A DNA stretch of 64,000 nucleotides from contig NZ_CP069213.1 in the NCBI RefSeq assembly GCF_016834455.1, positions 2,418,501 to 2,482,500 on the forward strand, read 5' to 3'. The first letter of the stretch is position 1; each line of letters opens with the position of its first letter. This document shows, piece after piece, positions 10,512-19,829 of the stretch. The notes below the pieces were generated by a model that was not told the DNA's origin, ran no database searches, and was given only the letters and a program-made list of their open reading frames with translations. A program made the translations under genes and the position numbers. The DNA comes from Shewanella litorisediminis. GTDB lineage: Bacteria > Pseudomonadota > Gammaproteobacteria > Enterobacterales > Shewanellaceae.

Positions 10512-13500
10512 TCAGATAAGCTCCAGCAGCGCTTCCAGCGGATGCTTGGGCCTGAAACCAGAGAAACGCTTGACCTGAGAACGGCACGAATAACCTGACA
10601 CCAGGATCTCCGCTTTCGATGTTCCATCAATCCCCTCTTTCCAGGACATATCGTAGAGCGTTTGCGAACGCTCAAGGTTATCCAGCTCGTGGCCATAGGT
10701 GCCCGCCATGCCGCAGCAGCCAAGGTTCTTGACCTTAAGCGAGGCGCCGAATCTGGCAAAAATGGCACTCCACTCCTTGGCGGTACCCGGCTTGGCGGTG
10801 GACTCGGTACAGTGGCTGAACCAGGTATAGGCGCGGCCCGAGGACTCACGCTGTGGCAGTTCACTCAGCACATCCATCAGCCACTCGTTGGCAAGTTTGA
10901 TGTTGAAGTCGCCGCGATCCTTGCCCAGCGCCACCTTGTACTCATCCCGGTAAACCAGCACCATGGCCGGATCCACGCCCACCATGGGCATTTCAAGCTT
11001 ACTGAGCTCGTTGAAGAAGGCTGCCGCCGAACCGGCGGTTGCGGCGAACTTATCAAGGAAGCCCTTGATATGAGCAGGCTTGCCGTTGGGTTTGAATGGC
11101 AGCAGCACGGGCTTGTAGCCAAGCTTCTCAATCAGCTTTACAAAGTGATACACCAAACCTGCGTCATAGAAGCTGTTGAATGGGTCCTGGGCCACCAGCA
11201 CATAGCGGCTGCGCTCTGCTGCCGGAATGCGTTTCAGTGACTCAAGGTCATACCCCAGACTCTGATGGCTCTCAAGCCGCTGGGTCAGGGTTGGCACCGA
11301 CAACTTGGGTGCATCCACGTAGCCGATGGCTTTCTTGATAACCCACTGCGACAAACCATTTTGCGACAGGGCATTCACCAGTTTCGGCGCCTTGGCCATG
11401 AGTGGCAGCGCATCTTCGATACCCGCCACCAGATAGTCTTTCGGCGGACGCAGGTAACGCTGGTAGTAGATATTGAAAAACTGGGCGCGGAACTTGGGCA
11501 CATCCACCTTGACCGGGCACTGACCCGAGCAGGCTTTACAGGCAAGGCAGCCCTTTAAGGACTCCATCACCTCGTGGGAATAATCGTACTCTTCCTTGGC
11601 TTTGAGGCTATTTTGCGCCCGCTGCAGCAGCCCAAGGGGCTTGGATTTGGCCAGCTGCTCCACATCCACGCCTTCGGCTTCCAGAAGCCTTAACCATTCG
11701 CGCATCAGCGACGAGCGGCCCTTGGGAGACTGAATGCGGTCGCCGGTTGCCTTGAATGACGGACACATGGGCGAATAGGCCGAGTAGTTAAAGCACAGAC
11801 CGTTGCCGTTGCAGTTCATCACATCCGGGAAGGCTTCGCGCACTTTCAGCGGAATTTGCCTATCGAAGCTGCCGCGCTTGGCGCTGTCGACGTTATAAAA
11901 GAGCTCGCCCTTGTCCTTTGGCGCCACCAGCTTGCCGGGATTGAGGCGATTGTCAGGGTCAAACCAGCCCTTGATGTCCTGCAGCACACCGTAAAGCTCG
12001 TCGCCAAACACCGCCGGACCGTACTCGCCGCGCACACCCTTGCCGTGCTCACCCCACATTAGGCCGCCGTATTTGAGGGTAAGCGCCGCCACTTCGTCGG
12101 AAATGGTTCGCAATAGTTTTTCATCCACGAGGTCACACATATCCAGCGCGGGCCGTACGTGCAGCACCCCTGCATCCACGTGGCCAAACATGCCGTATTG
12201 CAGCTTGTGGCCATCGAGCAGCGCACGAAACTCCATGATAAAGTCGGCGAGCTTCTCAGGTGGTACGGCAGTATCTTCGGCAAAGGCTATGGGTTTTCGG
12301 CTGCCTTTCGCAGCGCCCAAGAGGCCCACGGCCTTTTTGCGCATGGCGTAGATTTTCTCGATGCTGGCCTTATCGTGGGTGCTTTGAAAGCCGACCACGC
12401 CACACTCGCCACTTTCGATTTGCTGAGTAAGCACGGCTTCGAGCGCCGCCAGTTTGGCGTTTACTTCGGCTTCATCGCCGGCAAACTCCACCATATTGAG
12501 GCCATCGATATGCTTGCCGGGCACGTCCTGAATAAGCTCACTCACCGAGTGCCAGACAATGTCTTCACGGGCAAGGCCCAGCACCTTGGAGTCCACAGTT
12601 TCCACCACGGTAGCATTGGCGGCCACCAGAGATGGCGCGTGACGCAGCGCCGATTCGAAGGAATCGTACTTGATATTGACCATGGCACGCTGCTTGGGCA
12701 ACGGCGTGAGATTCACCTTGGCTTCGGTGATAACCGCCAGCGTGCCCTCGGAGCCGGTAAGAATTCGGCTTAAATCGAACTGACTCAGCTCATCATTCCA
12801 CACATGCTCCAAATCGTAACCGGTCAAAAAGCGATTAAGACGAGGGAAGCGCTTTTTCACCAGCTCACGCTTATCGCGGCACACGGCAGAAATATTGGCA
12901 ATCAGCTTACCGGCAAGAGTGGTGCGGTCCACCGCATCCAGGCGTTCTGACGCCAGGGGGGCAGAATCCAGGACTGAGCCATCGATAAGCACGCTCTTGA
13001 GGCCAAGTACATGGTCAGAGGTTTTGCCGTATACCAGCGAGCCTGCGCCCGAAGCATCGGTGTTAATCATGCCGCCCAGGGTGGCGCGGTTGGAGGTGGA
13101 CAAGTCGGGACTGAAGAAAAAACCATGGGGCCTTAAGGCATCGTTGAGTGCATCTTTCACCACACCGGCCTGCACCCGTGCCCAACCTTCCTCGGCGTTG
13201 ACTTCCAGCACCTTATTCATATGGCGCGACAAATCGAGGATAAGACCGTGGGTCAGGGACTGACCATTGGTGCCGGTGCCGCCGCCGCGGGCGCTGAATA
13301 CCACCTCGCGAAACTCGTCTTTGGCGGCGAGCTGCATCACCCGCTGCACATCCAGCGTGCTCTTGGGATAGAGCACGGCCTGGGGCAGAAACTGATACAC
13401 GGAGTTGTCAGTGGCCTGCACTATGCGGGCGCTGTAACGGGTATCTATCTCGCCGTCAAATTCGCCGGCAAGTGCCTCGAGAAAGGCCAGATAAACGGAT

Positions 13501-13535
13501 TCCAGGGTTTGCTGGTGAGAAAGCAGGGGTAACAT
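10512..13535 (-). CDS. ydiJ: FAD-linked D-2-hydroxyacid (D-2-hydroxyglutarate) dehydrogenase, YdiJ type
   Basis: A 1007-residue fusion of an FAD-binding oxidase and an Fe-S oxidoreductase, now known in E. coli and Pseudomonas relatives as D-2-hydroxyglutarate dehydrogenase. The FAD domain shows SARGGGTGTNGQSLTHGLILDLS and the segment NRATLGGMINTDASGAGS. The C-terminal half has a ferredoxin cluster motif CLACKACSGQCPVKVD at roughly residue 660 and cysteine-rich patches HCTES and GCCGMAGTYGHE of the heterodisulfide-reductase type. Electrons probably go to the quinone pool. The start ATG at 13535 is followed upstream by the ppsA terminator, so the gene is transcribed alone. Substrate range beyond 2-hydroxyglutarate is inference. 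Confidence 0.88.
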   Translation of the reverse strand: MLPLLSHQQTLESVYLAFLEALAGEFDGEIDTRYSARIVQATDNSVYQFLPQAVLYPKSTLDVQRVMQLAAKDEFREVVFSARGGGTGTNGQSLTHGLILDLSRHMNKVLEVNAEEGWARVQAGVVKDALNDALRPHGFFFSPDLSTSNRATLGGMINTDASGAGSLVYGKTSDHVLGLKSVLIDGSVLDSAPLASERLDAVDRTTLAGKLIANISAVCRDKRELVKKRFPRLNRFLTGYDLEHVWNDELSQFDLSRILTGSEGTLAVITEAKVNLTPLPKQRAMVNIKYDSFESALRHAPSLVAANATVVETVDSKVLGLAREDIVWHSVSELIQDVPGKHIDGLNMVEFAGDEAEVNAKLAALEAVLTQQIESGECGVVGFQSTHDKASIEKIYAMRKKAVGLLGAAKGSRKPIAFAEDTAVPPEKLADFIMEFRALLDGHKLQYGMFGHVDAGVLHVRPALDMCDLVDEKLLRTISDEVAALTLKYGGLMWGEHGKGVRGEYGPAVFGDELYGVLQDIKGWFDPDNRLNPGKLVAPKDKGELFYNVDSAKRGSFDRQIPLKVREAFPDVMNCNGNGLCFNYSAYSPMCPSFKATGDRIQSPKGRSSLMREWLRLLEAEGVDVEQLAKSKPLGLLQRAQNSLKAKEEYDYSHEVMESLKGCLACKACSGQCPVKVDVPKFRAQFFNIYYQRYLRPPKDYLVAGIEDALPLMAKAPKLVNALSQNGLSQWVIKKAIGYVDAPKLSVPTLTQRLESHQSLGYDLESLKRIPAAERSRYVLVAQDPFNSFYDAGLVYHFVKLIEKLGYKPVLLPFKPNGKPAHIKGFLDKFAATAGSAAAFFNELSKLEMPMVGVDPAMVLVYRDEYKVALGKDRGDFNIKLANEWLMDVLSELPQRESSGRAYTWFSHCTESTAKPGTAKEWSAIFARFGASLKVKNLGCCGMAGTYGHELDNLERSQTLYDMSWKEGIDGTSKAEILVSGYSCRSQVKRFSGFRPKHPLEALLELI

Positions 13536-13576
13536 GCACGGTATCTGTGTTGTTGTTTTATGCGGGCATTATAAAC

Positions 13577-13604
13577 AAAAAAAAGCCGCTAAAAAGCGGC
13601 TTTT
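13577..13604 (-). terminator. intrinsic terminator after ppsA
   Basis: AAAAGCCGCT (13581-13590), loop AAAA, AGCGGCTTTT (13595-13604). On the minus strand the stem is followed by eight T, so it terminates the leftward ppsA transcript before ydiJ begins. Confidence 0.88.
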
Positions 13605-13670
13605 GTTACACATCGGTAAAAAGTGGCGCCGGTGGCGCCGACCTTTAGTGAATGTGACTATTTTTACCCG

Positions 13671-16040
13671 TTAACCGTGGGCTTCAGCCAGATACAGCCA
13701 GGTATCAATCACAGTGTCAGGGTTCAGCGACACGGTATCAATGCCCTGCTCCACCAGCCAGGCGGCGAAGTCGGCGTGATCCGATGGGCCCTGCCCACAG
13801 ATACCCACGTAAGCGCCCTTGGCCTTGGCAGCCTTGATGGCCATGGCCAGCAGCGCCTTAACGGCTTCGTTACGCTCATCGAACAGGTGGCTGATGATGC
13901 CGGAGTCACGGTCCAGACCCAGAGTCAGCTGAGTCAGGTCGTTAGAGCCGATGGAGAAACCATCGAAGTGCTCCAGGAACTGCTCGGCCAAGAGGGCGTT
14001 GGATGGCAGTTCGCACATCATGATAACGCGCAGACCGTCTTTACCACGCTCAAGGCCTTGCTCTTTCAGGAGTTCAATCACCTGCTCGGCTTCACCCAGG
14101 GTGCGCACGAATGGGATCATGATTTCCACGTTCTTCAGACCCATGTCGTTGCGAACGCGCTTGATGGCTTCACATTCGAGGGCGAAACAGTCGCGGAACG
14201 ACTCAGAGATATAACGGCTGGCGCCACGGAAGCCCAGCATTGGGTTCTCTTCCTCTGGCTCGTAGCGGTCACCGCCCACCAGGTTGGCGTACTCGTTTGA
14301 CTTGAAGTCAGACATACGCACGATCACCTTCTTCGGATGGAAGGCCGCCGCGATGGTGGCGATACCTTCAACCAGACGGGCCACGTAGTATTCAACAGGC
14401 GAGTCGTAACCGGCGATCATCTCGTTGATTTCTTCCTGCAGGGCAGCTTCCTGCTGGTTGAACTCGAGCAGCGCCTTGGGGTGAATACCAATCATGCGGT
14501 TGATGATGAACTCAAGACGGGCCAGACCCACACCCTCGTTTGGCAAACGGGCGAAGTCGAAGGCGCGGTCAGGGTTACCCACGTTCATCATTATCTTCAT
14601 TGGCAAGTCGGGCATGGAATCCACGCGGCTGGAGATCACTTCGAACTCCTGCTTGCCATCATAGATGTAGCCAGTGTCGCCTTCGGCGCAGGATACAGTC
14701 ACCATCTGGCCGTTCTGAATACGGTCGGTAACGTCGCCACAACCCACAACGGCTGGTACGCCCAGTTCACGGGCGATAATGGCAGCGTGACAGGTACGGC
14801 CACCACGGTTGGTCACGATGGCGCTGGCGCGCTTCATGATAGGTTCCCAATCCGGGTCGGTCATGTCGGTAACGAGTACGTCACCTGGCTGAATTTTGTC
14901 CATCTCTTCAATGGAGTTCAGCACCTTGGCAACACCGGAGCCAACCTTGTGACCGATGGCGCGGCCTTCGCTGATAACAGGACCACGGCTCTTCAAGTGA
15001 TAGCGTTCAATCAGCTGAACGTCTTCACGTGAACGTACTGTCTCAGGACGGGCCTGAACGATGTACAGCTTGCCATCGTTGCCATCTTTGGCCCACTCGA
15101 TGTCCATTGGACGACCATAGTGCTTCTCGATGATGATGGCTTGCTTGGCCAGTTCCATCACCTCGGCATCGTTGATGGAGAACTGGCGACGGTTTTCCAC
15201 GCTCACATCTTCAATTTTCACCTGCTTACCGTGTGAAAGATCGTCTGAGTAGACCATCTGGATAAGCTTGGAACCGATGTTGCGGCGAACCACGGCCTGG
15301 TGGCCGGCGGTCAGGGTTGGCTTGTGAACGTAGAATTCGTCAGGGTTAACCGCGCCCTGCACCACCATTTCACCCAGACCGTAAGATGAGGTCACGAATA
15401 CCACATCATCGTTACCGGATTCGGTGTCGATGGTAAACATTACGCCAGAGGCGGCTTTGTCGGAACGTACCATGCGCTGCACACCGGCAGACAGGGCTAC
15501 ACCACGGTGGTCGTAACCCTGGTGCACGCGGTAAGAAATCGCGCGGTCGTTAAACAAAGACGCAAATACGTGCTTGATAGCCACCAATACGGCATCATAG
15601 CCTTTCACGTTCAGGAAGGTTTCCTGCTGACCGGCGAAAGAGGCATCAGGCATGTCTTCGGCGGTAGCAGAGGAACGAACGGCAAAGGAGGCTTCGGTGG
15701 TTTCACCGGAGAGTTTGTTATAGGCCTCGTGGATGGCCTGCTCGAGTTCGGGTTGGAAAGGGGTTTCGATAACCCACTGTCTGATCTGTGCACCCACTTT
15801 CGCCAGTGCGTTAACATCGTCGACGTCCAGAGTGTCAAGGATGTCATAAATCTTCTGGTTTACTCCGCTTTGCTCAAGGAACTCATTGAATGCATGAGCC
15901 GTGGTTGCAAAGCCACCGGGGACTTGAACACCTGCGTTGGCGAGATTACTGATCATCTCGCCCAGTGAAGCGTTCTTGCCGCCAACTTTGTTGACGTCGC
16001 CCATGCCCAATTCCTGATACCAGAGTACATATTGCTGCAC
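13671..16040 (-). CDS. ppsA: phosphoenolpyruvate synthase
   Basis: Converts pyruvate and ATP to PEP, AMP and phosphate in gluconeogenesis. The 789-residue chain has the N-terminal nucleotide-binding domain ([40 protein letters not shown]), the swivelling phosphohistidine domain with the catalytic His in [21 protein letters not shown] (near residue 420), and the C-terminal PEP/pyruvate barrel ending in [19 protein letters not shown] and GICGQGPSD with the catalytic Cys. It is divergent from ppsR, which controls it by phosphorylation. The shared 124-base promoter region holds a HexR-type palindrome at 16137-16151. Confidence 0.97.
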   Translation of the reverse strand: MQQYVLWYQELGMGDVNKVGGKNASLGEMISNLANAGVQVPGGFATTAHAFNEFLEQSGVNQKIYDILDTLDVDDVNALAKVGAQIRQWVIETPFQPELEQAIHEAYNKLSGETTEASFAVRSSATAEDMPDASFAGQQETFLNVKGYDAVLVAIKHVFASLFNDRAISYRVHQGYDHRGVALSAGVQRMVRSDKAASGVMFTIDTESGNDDVVFVTSSYGLGEMVVQGAVNPDEFYVHKPTLTAGHQAVVRRNIGSKLIQMVYSDDLSHGKQVKIEDVSVENRRQFSINDAEVMELAKQAIIIEKHYGRPMDIEWAKDGNDGKLYIVQARPETVRSREDVQLIERYHLKSRGPVISEGRAIGHKVGSGVAKVLNSIEEMDKIQPGDVLVTDMTDPDWEPIMKRASAIVTNRGGRTCHAAIIARELGVPAVVGCGDVTDRIQNGQMVTVSCAEGDTGYIYDGKQEFEVISSRVDSMPDLPMKIMMNVGNPDRAFDFARLPNEGVGLARLEFIINRMIGIHPKALLEFNQQEAALQEEINEMIAGYDSPVEYYVARLVEGIATIAAAFHPKKVIVRMSDFKSNEYANLVGGDRYEPEEENPMLGFRGASRYISESFRDCFALECEAIKRVRNDMGLKNVEIMIPFVRTLGEAEQVIELLKEQGLERGKDGLRVIMMCELPSNALLAEQFLEHFDGFSIGSNDLTQLTLGLDRDSGIISHLFDERNEAVKALLAMAIKAAKAKGAYVGICGQGPSDHADFAAWLVEQGIDTVSLNPDTVIDTWLYLAEAHG

Positions 16041-16136
16041 AGTTCTATCTCCGCATGTTTATTTAGTTGGCCCCTTCACACCGGGGCAGCGGCATTTTAC
16101 ACTTCGGGGCATTAAGCGTAAATCTATAATTTTCTT

Positions 16137-16151
16137 TGTAATTTTATTACT
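16137..16151. promoter_or_regulatory. HexR-type palindrome between ppsA and ppsR
   Basis: TGTAATTTTATTACT: perfect 5-base arms GTAAT and ATTAC around TTT. It fits the HexR consensus for Shewanella (about TGTAATNNNATTACA) with one outer mismatch. ppsA is an established HexR target in S. oneidensis. The site lies 97 bases upstream of the ppsA start and 13 bases upstream of the ppsR start, consistent with activation of ppsA and possibly blocking ppsR. Confidence 0.65.
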
Positions 16152-16164
16152 ACATGAGGTTGGT

Positions 16165-16977
16165 ATGGCTCGTAAAGTTTTCTACATTTCCGATGGAACG
16201 GCGATCACAGCAGAAGTTTTCGGCCATGCAGTACTTTCTCAATTTCCTATGGAATTTGAAGCAATTACCATTCCATTCGTCGAAACCAACGCCAAAGCGG
16301 AAGCGGTGAAAAAACAGATAAATGATAGTTTTATTACAACAGGAGAGCGGCCTCTGGTATTTCATTCCATCGTAAAGCCGGAAATCAGGGATGTTATCTA
16401 TTCCAGTGAAGGGCTGGATTATGACTTTTTGAACACCTTCGTTGCGCCACTTGAACAACAATTAGGCGTCAGTGCGGCGCCGGTGCTCCATCGCACCCAC
16501 GGAAAAGCCAATCACAGCTACGAAGCCCGTATCGATGCCATTAACTTCGCCATGGAAAACGACGACGGCCAAACCTTAAAACACATGGATAAGGCGGATA
16601 TTATTCTGTGCGGCGTGTCACGTTGTGGCAAAACCCCATCCAGCCTGTATCTGTCGATGCAATTTGGTATCAAGGCTGCCAATTATCCTTTTACAGAGGA
16701 TGACATGGACAACTTAAAGCTGCCTGAAGCGCTCAAGCGTAATAAAAGCAAGCTCTTTGGCCTGACCATCGACCCGGTGCGCCTGCAGGAAATCCGCCAG
16801 AGCCGGATGGAGAACAGCCGCTACTCTTCTTTGCGCCAGTGTCGGATGGAAGTCAAAGAAGTGGAAATGATGTTTAAGAAGGAACGCATACCTTATATAG
16901 ACACCACCAATCACTCGGTGGAAGAAATTGCCACGAAAATCCTCGATATGACGGGTATGGAACGTCATATGTTCTGA
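16165..16977 (+). CDS. ppsR: PEP synthetase regulatory protein (kinase/pyrophosphorylase)
   Basis: Bifunctional DUF299 enzyme: ADP-dependent phosphorylation inactivates PEP synthase on a conserved threonine and phosphate-dependent dephosphorylation restores it. The 270-residue protein begins [22 protein letters not shown] and has the P-loop-like segment [19 protein letters not shown]. The family C-terminus [17 protein letters not shown] is intact. It is divergent from ppsA, the usual arrangement. ATG 16165 follows GAGGTTGGT. A dead spacer of 150 bases separates it from aroH, with no terminator visible, so readthrough into aroH is possible. Confidence 0.96.
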   Translation: MARKVFYISDGTAITAEVFGHAVLSQFPMEFEAITIPFVETNAKAEAVKKQINDSFITTGERPLVFHSIVKPEIRDVIYSSEGLDYDFLNTFVAPLEQQLGVSAAPVLHRTHGKANHSYEARIDAINFAMENDDGQTLKHMDKADIILCGVSRCGKTPSSLYLSMQFGIKAANYPFTEDDMDNLKLPEALKRNKSKLFGLTIDPVRLQEIRQSRMENSRYSSLRQCRMEVKEVEMMFKKERIPYIDTTNHSVEEIATKILDMTGMERHMF

Positions 16978-17023
16978 GGTTGGCTGCATTGGTCAATCGG
17001 ATCTAACTTAAATCAAATTCGTT

Positions 17024-17083
17024 GCACAGTTGTCGATTAATTACACGATCGGCACTGTGCAGCCCGTCACTATTGGTTATAAT
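17024..17083 (+). promoter_or_regulatory. aroH promoter with overlapping inverted repeat
   Basis: TATAAT at 17078-17083 is a perfect -10 hexamer. The -35 region at 17055-17060 is poor and overlaps the right arm of an inverted repeat, GCACAGT (17024-17030) and ACTGTGC (17054-17060). The geometry suggests control of the promoter by a DNA-binding protein. The repeat does not look like a TrpR or TyrR box as I know them. Confidence 0.5.
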
Positions 17084-17127
17084 CCGGTTCAATCTGGCGA
17101 TAAGCCCGCACCAAACCGGTATGCTGA

Positions 17128-18189
17128 ATGACGATTAAGACTGACGAACTACGTACATCCCTTCTTTGTAAAGTAATTTCACCATCACAACTGGCCGCTG
17201 AATACCCGCTGACACAAGACGCGGCAGACTATCTGGTGGCACAGCGCCGTGAGGTGGAAGCCATTCTGACCGGTGAGGATCCACGTCTTCTGGTGATCAT
17301 TGGCCCCTGCTCTATTCACGATACCGAAGCCGCGCTGGAATATGCCGGGCGCCTGGCGAAACTGCACCATGAACTGAAAGACGATCTCTGCATTCTGATG
17401 CGGGTATATTTTGAAAAGCCGCGCACTATCGTTGGCTGGAAAGGCCTGATTTCAGACCCGGATCTGGACGGGAGCTTCAGCGCCAACAAGGGTTTGCGCC
17501 TTGCCCGTCACCTGCTGCAGCAGATCACCGAGCTCAAACTCCCCATCGCCACTGAGTTTTTGGATATGGTGAACGGTCAGTACATCGCCGACCTTATCAC
17601 CTGGGGCGCTATCGGTGCCCGTACCACCGAAAGCCAAATCCACCGCGAAATGGCCTCGGCACTGTCATGCCCTGTGGGCTTTAAAAACGGCACCGACGGC
17701 AATATCAATATCGCCGTGGATGCCGTGCGCGCCGCCAAGGTGCCGCACATCTTTTACTCTCCGGACAAAGACGGCCACATGTCGGTATACCGCACCCACG
17801 GTAATCCCTACGGCCACATTATTCTGCGTGGTGGCAAGAACCCCAACTACACAGAAGAACACGTGCAAAAGGCCCACGAGCAGCTCAAGGCCACCGGCAT
17901 AGACACCGGCATGGTGATTGACTTCTCCCACGGCAACAGCCAAAAGCAGCATAAAAAGCAGCTGGAGGTAGCCGAAGACGTAATGGCGCAAATCCGTGCC
18001 GGCTCCACCGCAATTGCCGGCATCATGGCAGAGAGCTTTATTGAGGAAGGTAATCAGGCGGTAGTAGAAGGTCAGAGCCTCTGCTACGGCAAGTCCATTA
18101 CCGATGCCTGCCTGAGTTGGGGCGATACCGAGCCGCTGCTTCGCAATCTGGCCGCCGCTGCACGGGTACGCCGCGAGCTGAAAAAGTAA
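17128..18189 (+). CDS. aroH: 3-deoxy-7-phosphoheptulonate (DAHP) synthase, AroH-like
   Basis: First step of the shikimate pathway, joining PEP and erythrose 4-phosphate. Type I family signatures are present: LLVIIGPCSIHD, RVYFEKPRTIVGWKGLISDP, GARTTESQIHREMASALSCPVGFKNGTDG (given here only as a landmark, near residues 166-194 in three overlapping parts) and VIDFSHGNSQKQ. At 353 residues it has normal length. Its start, MTIKTDELRTSLL, and its place after ppsA/ppsR as in E. coli favour the tryptophan-sensitive AroH isozyme over AroF or AroG, though feedback specificity cannot be proved here. It consumes PEP produced by the neighbouring ppsA product. Confidence 0.9.
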   Translation: MTIKTDELRTSLLCKVISPSQLAAEYPLTQDAADYLVAQRREVEAILTGEDPRLLVIIGPCSIHDTEAALEYAGRLAKLHHELKDDLCILMRVYFEKPRTIVGWKGLISDPDLDGSFSANKGLRLARHLLQQITELKLPIATEFLDMVNGQYIADLITWGAIGARTTESQIHREMASALSCPVGFKNGTDGNINIAVDAVRAAKVPHIFYSPDKDGHMSVYRTHGNPYGHIILRGGKNPNYTEEHVQKAHEQLKATGIDTGMVIDFSHGNSQKQHKKQLEVAEDVMAQIRAGSTAIAGIMAESFIEEGNQAVVEGQSLCYGKSITDACLSWGDTEPLLRNLAAAARVRRELKK

Positions 18190-18210
18190 GCCACTTACTT
18201 CATGTGCAAT

Positions 18211-18239
18211 AAAAAAGCCTCCATCCGGAGGCTTTTTTA
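18211..18239 (+). terminator. intrinsic terminator after aroH
   Basis: GCCTCC (18217-18222), a 4-base loop, GGAGGC (18227-18232) and six T, preceded by six A. Ends aroH transcription. Confidence 0.9.
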
Positions 18240-18437
18240 TTATCAGTTCTCTGAGCCCTATTATTCATGCAACCACCACACAGGTCAGTTAACAGTCTGG
18301 CTGGTTGAGTCCATAGCAATCCCCCCAATTCACATCGTTTCAATCGCATATTCCATGACAGCAAACCAGCGAAAAGGCTATACTGCGCGCCTTTTGAGTA
18401 AACTTCAGATTTGTCTGCATAACCCCAAGGTTGCCGT

Positions 18438-18863
18438 ATGCCACTGACTGACACCCAGCCCCAATTTCATGAGGCCATTGCCCGCCGTATTGACGCCTCT
18501 GAAGCGCGCGTTATCAAAGCGGTTTTTCCGTCCAACACCAATCACCACAACACCCTGTTTGGCGGTGAAGCCCTGGCCTGGATGGATGAAACCGCCTTTA
18601 TCGCAGCAACGCGATTTTGCCGAAAAACGCTGGTCACAGTGAGCTCTGACAGAATCGACTTTAATAAAGCCATTCCCGCAGGTAGCCTGGCAGAATTGGT
18701 AGCCCGGGTGATCCACGTGGGTAACACCAGCCTCAAAGTCGAAGTGAATATTTTCGTTGAAGACATGTATCAGGACAAAAGAGAGCACGCCATCCGTGGC
18801 GTCTTCACCTTTGTCGCCGTAGATGAAAATCGCAAACCCACCCAAGTCTGGCCACATGCATAA
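18438..18863 (+). CDS. acyl-CoA thioesterase (hotdog fold)
   Basis: A 141-residue hotdog-fold thioesterase that hydrolyses acyl-CoA to free acid and CoA. Family marks are NHHNTLFGGEALAWMDETAFIAA, containing the catalytic Asn/Asp region and central helix, and SSDRIDFNKAIPAGSLAELVARV. It resembles the YciA/acyl-CoA hydrolase group. The ATG at 18438 follows a rather weak ribosome site (AAGGTTG). It stands alone between the aroH terminator and the response regulator gene. Substrate chain length is not predictable from the sequence. Confidence 0.85.
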   Translation: MPLTDTQPQFHEAIARRIDASEARVIKAVFPSNTNHHNTLFGGEALAWMDETAFIAATRFCRKTLVTVSSDRIDFNKAIPAGSLAELVARVIHVGNTSLKVEVNIFVEDMYQDKREHAIRGVFTFVAVDENRKPTQVWPHA

Positions 18864-18928
18864 CTGGCACCGGCAGCGTTGAACAGCTTAAGGGCATTTG
18901 CACTAACGCACCTGCCCTTAATGCCGAA

Positions 18929-18944
18929 TAAGACTTTAGTCTAA
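18929..18944. promoter_or_regulatory. 7-2-7 inverted repeat upstream of crbR
   Basis: TAAGACT-TT-AGTCTAA: arms of seven bases separated by two, one mismatched pair. It closely resembles the repeat CTAGACC-AA-GGTCTAA upstream of acs at 24808. A 7-2-7 arrangement is typical of NarL/LuxR-family response regulators such as CrbR, so it is a candidate CrbR box for self-control. It is centred 129 bases before the crbR start. Confidence 0.5.
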
Positions 18945-19065
18945 CCTCATGGAAAATTAAGACATTCAAGGCAATAGCCCCGGATAAATCCATAGGATAA
19001 TTGGGCATTCTTCTGTTACATTGGTTTTATTGCGCATCTGTGACGATAAGAAATATAACCGCATC

Positions 19066-19737
19066 ATGAAGCTCGAGAATCTCAATGTGATCATCGCCGA
19101 CGATCACCCACTGTTTCGCAACGCCCTCAGGCAAGCCTTGTCCAGCGCCTTTGCCGATACCCGCTGGTTCGAAGCTGACAGTGCAGATGCACTGCAGCAG
19201 CTGCTGGATAAACCCGAAGTGGATTACGATCTGGTGCTGCTGGATTTGCAGATGCCAGGCTCCCACGGCTACTCAACCCTGATACATCTTCGCTCCCACT
19301 ACCCTGACATTCCGGTGGTGGTGATTTCGGCCCACGAAGACGCCCAAACCATCAGCCGCGCCATCCACTATGGCAGCGCAGGTTTTATTCCCAAATCAGC
19401 CTCCATGGAAACCCTCACCGAAGCCATGAGTGCCGTGCTCTATGGCGATATCTGGCTGCCGGACGGGGTGGAAATCATCAAGATTGAGGAAGATGGCACC
19501 GACCAGGTGGCGGGCAAACTGGCAGACCTGACGCCGCAGCAATACCGGGTATTGCAAATGTTTGCCGAAGGCCTGCTCAACAAACAAATCGCCTACGATT
19601 TAGGGGTATCAGAAGCCACCATCAAGGCCCACGCCACGGCGATTTTCAGAAAGCTTGGGGTGAGAAACCGAACCCAGGCCGTCATTGCATTGCAGCAGCT
19701 TGAAATGGACAAAGTCGATTTGGGTCCGAGCCACTGA
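19066..19737 (+). CDS. crbR: NarL/LuxR-family response regulator, probable CrbR
   Basis: A 223-residue two-component regulator. The receiver domain (residues 6-120) has the acidic pair IIADDHP at 12-13, phospho-acceptor Asp60 in LLDLQMPG and the conserved lysine in IPKSAS. The output domain ends with a LuxR HTH, LTPQQYRVLQMFAEGLLNKQIAYDLG and VSEATIKAHATAIFRKL. ATG 19066 is used; the frame is open to 19021 but homologues begin at MKLENLNV. Its location close to a symporter-fused kinase and acs marks it as CrbR, the activator of acs in Vibrio and Pseudomonas. That pairing is inferred from context, since the kinase lies 1.5 kb away on the other strand. Confidence 0.85.
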   Translation: MKLENLNVIIADDHPLFRNALRQALSSAFADTRWFEADSADALQQLLDKPEVDYDLVLLDLQMPGSHGYSTLIHLRSHYPDIPVVVISAHEDAQTISRAIHYGSAGFIPKSASMETLTEAMSAVLYGDIWLPDGVEIIKIEEDGTDQVAGKLADLTPQQYRVLQMFAEGLLNKQIAYDLGVSEATIKAHATAIFRKLGVRNRTQAVIALQQLEMDKVDLGPSH

Positions 19738-19790
19738 ACAAATGGCACGCCAAGCCGCACACTTAAGGTAAGGCGCAAAAACCAACGACA

Positions 19791-19819
19791 TAAAAGGCCG
19801 CATCCCATGCGGCCTTTTA
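19791..19819. terminator. bidirectional terminator between crbR and the PuuB-like gene
   Basis: TAAAAGGCCGCAT (19791-19803), loop CCC, ATGCGGCCTTTTA (19807-19819), a perfect 13-base stem between convergent genes. Confidence 0.9.
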
Positions 19820-19829
19820 CTTTCTGGCA

